From Clostridia bacterium (GTDB lineage: Bacteria; Bacillota; Clostridia; Christensenellales; Borkfalkiaceae), in contig JAIDOO010000229.1 of NCBI GenBank assembly GCA_029063275.1, positions 1-10,722 of the forward strand: a stretch of 10,722 nucleotides of DNA, written 5' to 3'. Positions within the stretch are counted from its first letter, which is position 1. Every line of letters starts with the position of its first letter. The notes beneath the pieces are model-generated. The model was not told the origin of the DNA. It searched no databases and saw only the letters and a list, made by a program, of their open reading frames with translations. Position numbers and translations under genes: made by a program. Positions 5,964 to 10,722 of this stretch are shown here, piece by piece.

Positions 5964-7230
5964 CCTTCCTAAAGAGTTTCTTTCGAGAATGAAGTCAAGT
6001 CTTTCCGACTTTGACGGCTTTTTAAAAAGCTACACTCTTCCGCCCGAAAAGGCAATCCGCATAAACACACTTAAAATCGCGGTGGAGGATTTCAAAAAAA
6101 TTTCGCCGTTTGACCTGGAGCCTGTCCCCTGGGAAAGCTCGGCATTTTACGTTTCGGCAGAAAGTCCCGGAAAAACCGTTCACCACGCGGCGGGGCTTTA
6201 CTACGTGCAGGAGCCTTCTGCGGCGGTTGCCGCCCCTAAGCTGGCGGTTGAGCGGGGAGAGCGCGTTCTCGATTTGTGTTCCGCGCCCGGCGGAAAGGGT
6301 ACTCAGCTTGCTCAGTATCTCGGCGGCGAGGGCGTAATTTTTTTAAACGAAATCAATTTTTCGCGCGCTAAAATTCTTTGCTCTAATGTGGAGCGTATGG
6401 GCGTTAAAAACGCAGTAATCACCTGCGCACCGCCGCAGACTATGTCGGAGTGCTTCGAAGGATATTTTGATAAAATTCTCGTTGACGCGCCTTGCTCGGG
6501 CGAGGGAATGTTTAAAAAAGAAGAGGCGGCTATTCCCGAATGGAGTCTTGAAAACGTAAATCTATGCGCCGCGCGGCAAAAGGATATTTTGGCTTGCGCG
6601 CACAAAATGCTGAAGGGCGGCGGGAGAATGGTCTATTCAACCTGCACGTTTGCACCCGAAGAGGACGAGCGGCAGGTAGAAAGCTTTTTATATCTACACC
6701 CCGACTGTCGGCTAATCGAAATGCAAAAGCTGTTGCCGCACGAAATCAGGGGCGAAGGACACTTTTTTGCGGTAATAGAAAAGGACGGCGGAATTCGGCG
6801 CGACTTGCCTTTGCTTGCGCCTTTTGTGAAAGATAAAAAACTGATATCGATTTACAGGGAATGGGAAAGTTGTACGCTTTCAACAAGGTATTGTAATCTG
6901 CACGCCGTCGGCGATACGCTCTATTCACTGCCTGATGAAATGCCTGAAATTTCCGTGCAGACCTTACGCGCAGGCGTAAGACTCGGCGAGTTTGCAAAGG
7001 ACAGATTTATTCCCTCGCATTCTCTTGCAATGTGTCTTAAAAAGGGAGAGGCGGGCTTTATCGAGCTTGACGAACAGACAGCAATAAAGTATCTGCGCGG
7101 GCAGACCTTCGATTGCGATAATGCCTTAAAGGGTTGGCATATAGCGGCTTTTTGTGGTTTTCCGTTGGGCTGGTGCAAAGCGTCGGGCGGGGTTGCAAAA
7201 AATCATTTGCCAAAAGGATTGAGGATATAA
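5956..7230 (+). CDS. rsmF: 16S rRNA m5C methyltransferase, RsmF/NOL1-NOP2-Sun family
   Basis: A SAM-dependent enzyme that makes 5-methylcytosine in RNA; in this subfamily the target is 16S rRNA near the decoding site. It has 424 residues. The N-terminal RNA-recognition part (1 to about 80) contains the family-typical RINTLK (35-40) and YVQEPSA (83-89). The SAM-binding motif I is LDLCSAPGGKGTQL (105-118). Motif IV is DAPCSGEGMF (177-186) with Cys180, and motif VI is STCTF (228-232) with Cys230. In this family the motif VI Cys attacks the base and the motif IV Cys helps release the product; both are present. The C-terminal part ends GWHIAAFCGFPLGWCK and KNHLPKGLRI, a pattern I associate with the PUA-like tail of the RsmF branch rather than of RsmB. 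It overlaps the exonuclease gene by eight bases and ends just before a strong hairpin. Which cytosines are modified cannot be read from the sequence. Confidence 0.92.
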   Translation: MNDLPKEFLSRMKSSLSDFDGFLKSYTLPPEKAIRINTLKIAVEDFKKISPFDLEPVPWESSAFYVSAESPGKTVHHAAGLYYVQEPSAAVAAPKLAVERGERVLDLCSAPGGKGTQLAQYLGGEGVIFLNEINFSRAKILCSNVERMGVKNAVITCAPPQTMSECFEGYFDKILVDAPCSGEGMFKKEEAAIPEWSLENVNLCAARQKDILACAHKMLKGGGRMVYSTCTFAPEEDERQVESFLYLHPDCRLIEMQKLLPHEIRGEGHFFAVIEKDGGIRRDLPLLAPFVKDKKLISIYREWESCTLSTRYCNLHAVGDTLYSLPDEMPEISVQTLRAGVRLGEFAKDRFIPSHSLAMCLKKGEAGFIELDEQTAIKYLRGQTFDCDNALKGWHIAAFCGFPLGWCKASGGVAKNHLPKGLRI

Positions 7231-7262
7231 AAAAACCTATGCGGTTATCCGCATAGGTTTTT
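7231..7262. terminator. Convergent bidirectional terminator between rsmF and the surface-protein gene
   Basis: A perfect 10-bp stem, ACCTATGCGG (7235-7244) and CCGCATAGGT (7249-7258), with a TTAT loop and flanking A7231-7234 pairing with T7259-7262. It begins at the rsmF stop codon and has T tracts on both strands, so it should end transcripts from both sides. The surface-protein stop codon is at 7276-7278. Confidence 0.92.
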
Positions 7263-7275
7263 TTGTTGTTTGGGT

Positions 7276-10200
7276 TTATTCTTCGTCGGGCTTTTCAGAC
7301 TCGCTTTCGGTCTGTTCGGTTGTTTCCGACGGTTCGCCGTTTTCTTCGGGCTGTTCCGAAGCCTCGGCTTCTTCAACACTTTCGGTTTGTTCAACCGTTT
7401 CTGTATTTTCCTCCGCGCTGTCGGCTTCGGGCTCGGTTTCTTCAACTTCTTCCGCGGGGGCTTCTGCGGGCTCTTCGTTCGTTGCTTCGGACTCAGATTT
7501 TCTTATAAAGCGGTTGCGCTTATTCTGGTTATAGTTGTTTTTGCCCATCGTCTTGCCGCGCTTTGACTTTTTAACCATATCTCTTATAAGGATAGAGAGG
7601 ATAGTGAACAGGAGCGCAACTACGAGAACGATTGATGAAACGAGGAGCCAAACCGACGTGTTGTCGCCGTCGTCGGGGGTATCGGTCGTGTCGTCGTCAT
7701 CGGTGTCAACCGCAAAGGATTGGTCAATCGCCGCATAGTCTGCAAAGATAATACGGTTGTTGCCGTCCTTTATGTTGAGGTATGCAAGGCTTTCGGTATA
7801 GAGGCTTGCGGTGTAGTTGTAACCCGTTTCGTTGTCCTCGGCTACGTCCGCATTGAAGGGAACGTAGTTTGCCGAGTCATACAGGCTGAACGTGTAGTAG
7901 TGGGCGGTGTAGTTGCCGAGAATGGGATAAGCGTTAAGGTCGCTTGCCGAAAGAGTACCGTCGGCGATATAGCCGTCTACAAGGTTTTTGTAGTAATTGA
8001 TGTTTTCTTCCGAAGTGGGAATATTCGTCAACAGGTTATGTCCTGCAAGAATCTGCTTGTAAGCGTCTGTTATTTCCGTTTCGTACTCGTCGACTACAGT
8101 GCTGTCGGAAACGGTGTAATAGCTGTAATCGAACAGCACCGCGCCGCCTTCCTCGTTGCCGTCGGTAGCAGTTTCTTCACGCTTACCGCTCCAAAGCTCA
8201 AGGCGGTAGTTTTTGCTTTCACTGCCTGCGCTGATTACAAAGTTTACGGTTATCCATTCGTTTGCAACGTCAGGGTCGCTTCCGTCGATTACTACCATAT
8301 ATTCTTCCTGCAAGTCGGTATGATCGTATCTTGCAAGGCTTATATCGAAGGGGGTAACCTTTGAGCCCGCAACGCCTTCAACTATATAATAGTACTCGCC
8401 GTTTTTGCACTCGTAAACCGAGGTTTCGCCGTTCTTGGTTACGAGAACGTGGTCGGCAACGGTGGTGTGGTTTGCATCCTTATAATAAATTTCGCCGTTG
8501 ACAACGTCCTCGAAGCTTACCTGCTCGCCGTCGTAGGTGTAGTAGGACTGCTGTTCGTCTTTATAAACCTTCGTGTAGTTCCAGGTATTGGCGTACAACA
8601 CGCCGTCCTTTTCGTAAAGACCGTCTTCGCGGAGAGTGTAAACTATATGGCTCTTGTGCTCGGCTCTGTCCCAATCCTCGTCGTATTTTTCGTCAAGAAC
8701 GTTGCCTTCGTCGTCATAGTAGAAGGTGTAGTCGGGAGTGGTGAACGAAAGCACGTCTTTCGCTTCGGAATCGCTGTCAACGAGGTAGATATACGCTATA
8801 GCGTTTGCCGATACCTTAACCTTTACGCTGACGGTCGTATAGCTGTTTGCCGAAAGCGAAGCGCTTTCTCCGATAAAGCCGTAGTTCAAAATTTCTTTAA
8901 TGGAGTAGTACTTTGCGTTTTCGTCAAAGTCTTTATCGCTTGCCGAAACGTATTTGTTAGTTTCTTCGTCGTATATATAATAATTTTTATAAGTGTCCTC
9001 GGTCGCTTCCTTAGTCAGAACGTAGTGTTCTCTCAAAGAGTTTACGATAATGAGGGGCTGAATAGAGGACGAGCCGAAAATATTGTCCCAGGCAACTGCC
9101 GCATCAATTGAGCTTGCGTTGAGATTGAACGCGGAAAGAAGGGTGGAATACCAATCGTTGTTCTTGTAATTTGCAAAGTATTCTTTATTGATAAGACCGG
9201 CGTTGGCGTTTGTGTTTTTATCGTCGTAAGGAGGGGTAAGACTGCCGTTGTTTACTATATACGAGCTTCCGCCGTTTGCGCCGATGTAGCTTGCGGGATT
9301 TACGATACCTGTTTTAATATCGTTAGTCTGTGCGCCGTAAACCGAGTCGAATTCTGCGGTCTTTTTCTCATCCTCTTTGGTAAGAGTCAGCGTTGCCGAA
9401 TAGTTGCCGCTTCCGGTGTAGCCGAATGTATCTTCATCAACTGTCAGCGTCTGCATATTCGCAACTGCCAACCAGCCGTATTTATAACTGCTTACTGCAG
9501 TATCCTTAATCGCCGTATTGCCGAAGTTTACATCAACGGTAACCGTTTTTTCCGAGCTGGTGTCATTCTCCAAGAATATAAAGCACTGAACCCAGCCGTT
9601 GTAAATGTCTTCTTCGTCGCCGATTTCGGTTTTGATATTGGTTGTATCGATTGTGATAAGGTTGGAGGTATCCTCGTCATTTTTGTCGTAAACGGTAACC
9701 GTTGCCGCAGAATAGCCCTTTAAATCGGAGGTTTTTACCCAGAACGATACAATCTGATAACCGTCCTCGGCTAACGCAATGTCAAACGACGCTTTGTATG
9801 CCGCGCCGTAAGCCGACAGCATTACAAGAACGTCGGTTTCGGGCGAGTACTTGGGAAGCGAAGTAACGCTTTCAAGCGCTTGGTTTAACATATCGTTATA
9901 GGCAAAGCCTGAAACGTTAATGGAATTGCCGTTGAATTTTGCAAGCAAGTCCGAAGAAGTATCAAGCGCGGGGAAGTCCTTGGGAAGCTTAGCGTCGCCG
10001 ATATTTTCAGCGGAAGTAAAGCCCACGAGATTTCCGGGATTGCTTAACGACGAAACGTAGTTGTCGTCGTCTACTGTAAGCCCCGCAGTCATACCGGTAA
10101 ATTTAACGGGAGTATATTCGTTTTGCGACGCCAAATCCAGAAGGAAGTCAAAGTATTCCGAATAGCGCTTGTCCGTGATTGCGCCGTTGTTGCGCTCGTA

Positions 10201-10722
10201 AGCGTCTACTGCAAAAATCTTTTCGCTTTCGTCGCTCAAAAGCCCGCATTTTCCGATATTCCGAATATCGTCCTCGGAATAGGTGCTTTCGTCAAGGTCT
10301 GTGTATTTTGTAACAACTACGTCGTCAAAGAAAGCGTAGCCCTCAACGTTGTATTCGTCGCCTAAGCCCATTTTAAGGGTAACGGTGGTGGAGGCAAAGT
10401 CGCACGCGTTAACGTAAACGGTGTATTGAATCCAACCGTTGTCGGTATTTAAAGCTTCGTTGTTTTTAATCAGCTTTTCGGTGTTGATGTCGGTTATCGT
10501 CAGGTCGCCCAAAGAAGTGGAACCGACCGTATGGGTTACGCCGATATACGCGCCCCTGTCCTGCGAAACGGGCGTGCCGTTCTGTGCGGAAAGATAAGCC
10601 GTTTTTACCCAGACCGAAATTTCTGCCGCAGTGTTTGCGGGCAGTACTACGCTTATCGAAGAGTAGTACTGGCTGGAACCGTTGTGGTTGGTGGCGTAGT
10701 TATGAAGCATAAGGATATGCGA
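7276..10722 (-). CDS. Large modular cell-surface protein with C-terminal membrane anchor and acidic tail (5' end outside window)
   Basis: The frame stays open to the window edge, and the first Met (10710) has no ribosome site, so the true start and any signal peptide lie beyond 10722. At least 1148 residues are present; numbering below counts from that Met. I do not recognise a named family. Three stretches look like beta-sandwich, carbohydrate-binding-like modules: about 5-137 (ISVWVKT, NGWIQYTVYV, GYAFFDDVVV), 290-430 (VSFWVKT, NGWVQCFIFL, YGWLAVANM) and 610-870 (VSVKVKV, NEWITVNFVI, AVLFDYSYYTV). The third is interrupted by a Tyr-rich insert at about 660-785. An Asp/Thr linker (1002-1017) leads to one membrane helix (about 1019-1042). 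A basic KKSKRGK stretch and a Glu-rich tail (about 1072-1144) follow, which should be cytoplasmic. There is no LPXTG motif. A role in adhesion or glycan binding is inferred from module shape and topology only. Confidence 0.85.
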   Translation of the reverse strand, partial: SHILMLHNYATNHNGSSQYYSSISVVLPANTAAEISVWVKTAYLSAQNGTPVSQDRGAYIGVTHTVGSTSLGDLTITDINTEKLIKNNEALNTDNGWIQYTVYVNACDFASTTVTLKMGLGDEYNVEGYAFFDDVVVTKYTDLDESTYSEDDIRNIGKCGLLSDESEKIFAVDAYERNNGAITDKRYSEYFDFLLDLASQNEYTPVKFTGMTAGLTVDDDNYVSSLSNPGNLVGFTSAENIGDAKLPKDFPALDTSSDLLAKFNGNSINVSGFAYNDMLNQALESVTSLPKYSPETDVLVMLSAYGAAYKASFDIALAEDGYQIVSFWVKTSDLKGYSAATVTVYDKNDEDTSNLITIDTTNIKTEIGDEEDIYNGWVQCFIFLENDTSSEKTVTVDVNFGNTAIKDTAVSSYKYGWLAVANMQTLTVDEDTFGYTGSGNYSATLTLTKEDEKKTAEFDSVYGAQTNDIKTGIVNPASYIGANGGSSYIVNNGSLTPPYDDKNTNANAGLINKEYFANYKNNDWYSTLLSAFNLNASSIDAAVAWDNIFGSSSIQPLIIVNSLREHYVLTKEATEDTYKNYYIYDEETNKYVSASDKDFDENAKYYSIKEILNYGFIGESASLSANSYTTVSVKVKVSANAIAYIYLVDSDSEAKDVLSFTTPDYTFYYDDEGNVLDEKYDEDWDRAEHKSHIVYTLREDGLYEKDGVLYANTWNYTKVYKDEQQSYYTYDGEQVSFEDVVNGEIYYKDANHTTVADHVLVTKNGETSVYECKNGEYYYIVEGVAGSKVTPFDISLARYDHTDLQEEYMVVIDGSDPDVANEWITVNFVISAGSESKNYRLELWSGKREETATDGNEEGGAVLFDYSYYTVSDSTVVDEYETEITDAYKQILAGHNLLTNIPTSEENINYYKNLVDGYIADGTLSASDLNAYPILGNYTAHYYTFSLYDSANYVPFNADVAEDNETGYNYTASLYTESLAYLNIKDGNNRIIFADYAAIDQSFAVDTDDDDTTDTPDDGDNTSVWLLVSSIVLVVALLFTILSILIRDMVKKSKRGKTMGKNNYNQNKRNRFIRKSESEATNEEPAEAPAEEVEETEPEADSAEENTETVEQTESVEEAEASEQPEENGEPSETTEQTESESEKPDEE
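7585..7656 (-). other. Membrane-anchor helix of the large surface protein
   Basis: Residues about 1019-1042 are an uninterrupted hydrophobic stretch (WLLVSSIVLVVALLFTILSI and a few more), preceded by an acidic, Thr-rich linker and followed by RDMVKKSKRGK. By the positive-inside rule the N-terminal bulk is outside the cell and the Glu-rich tail inside. Confidence 0.85.

Noticed and set aside
7498..7700. Sortase anchor at the C-terminus of the surface protein
   Set aside because: There is an Asp/Thr linker, a helix and a basic stretch, but no LPXTG or similar motif, and a long acidic tail follows the basic residues.
7720..9111. Two long plus-strand open frames (7720-8364 and 8449-9111) rich in Val, Ile and Phe
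   Set aside because: They are the antisense of the surface protein. Its many Asp, Glu, Asn and Tyr codons read as Val, Phe and Ile on the other strand, which mimics membrane proteins.
10708..10710. The ATG at 10710 as the true start of the surface protein
   Set aside because: The frame is open for four more codons to the window edge and no Shine-Dalgarno sequence precedes it. A secreted protein should begin with a signal peptide, which is missing.

Overview
The window reads as ordinary chromosome from a monoderm, low-to-mid GC bacterium of the Clostridia type, possibly an uncultured gut lineage. The support is strong GGAGG/AAGGAG ribosome sites, housekeeping-sigma promoters close to TTGACA-17-TATAAT, compact U-tract terminators, and a large surface protein held by one C-terminal membrane helix with a cytoplasmic tail and no outer-membrane features. 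The taxon is inferred; no rRNA or other decisive marker is present.

Layout, left to right. (1) A bidirectional terminator (5-31), then a minus-strand P-type cation ATPase of the CtpE-like group (45-2732). (2) A 145-bp divergent spacer with two back-to-back promoters, one for the ATPase and one for plus-strand serS (2878-4176), encoding an atypical seryl-tRNA synthetase. (3) A convergent hairpin terminator (4188-4210) shared with a minus-strand 234-residue protein of unknown function (4209-4913) that looks like a shortened, degenerate family-2 glycosyltransferase. Its consensus promoter sits so close that its mRNA should be leaderless. (4) A second divergent promoter pair, then a plus-strand two-gene operon: a DnaQ-like DEDDh exonuclease with a C-terminal BRCT-like domain (5010-5963), overlapping by 8 bp an RsmF-type 16S rRNA m5C methyltransferase (5956-7230). 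(5) A third hairpin terminator (7231-7262), convergent with a very large minus-strand surface protein (7276 to beyond 10722) that runs off the window at its 5' end.

Gene orientation alternates, so each internal gap is either a divergent promoter pair or a convergent shared terminator; the only co-transcribed pair is the exonuclease and the methyltransferase. Nothing ties the genes into one pathway: translation (serS, rRNA methylation), nucleic-acid processing, ion transport and cell surface are simply neighbours. No mobile element, CRISPR array, tRNA or rRNA was recognised. The most unusual items are the leaderless glycosyltransferase-like gene, the modular surface protein with its Tyr-rich insert and Glu-rich tail, and the atypical SerRS signature motifs.
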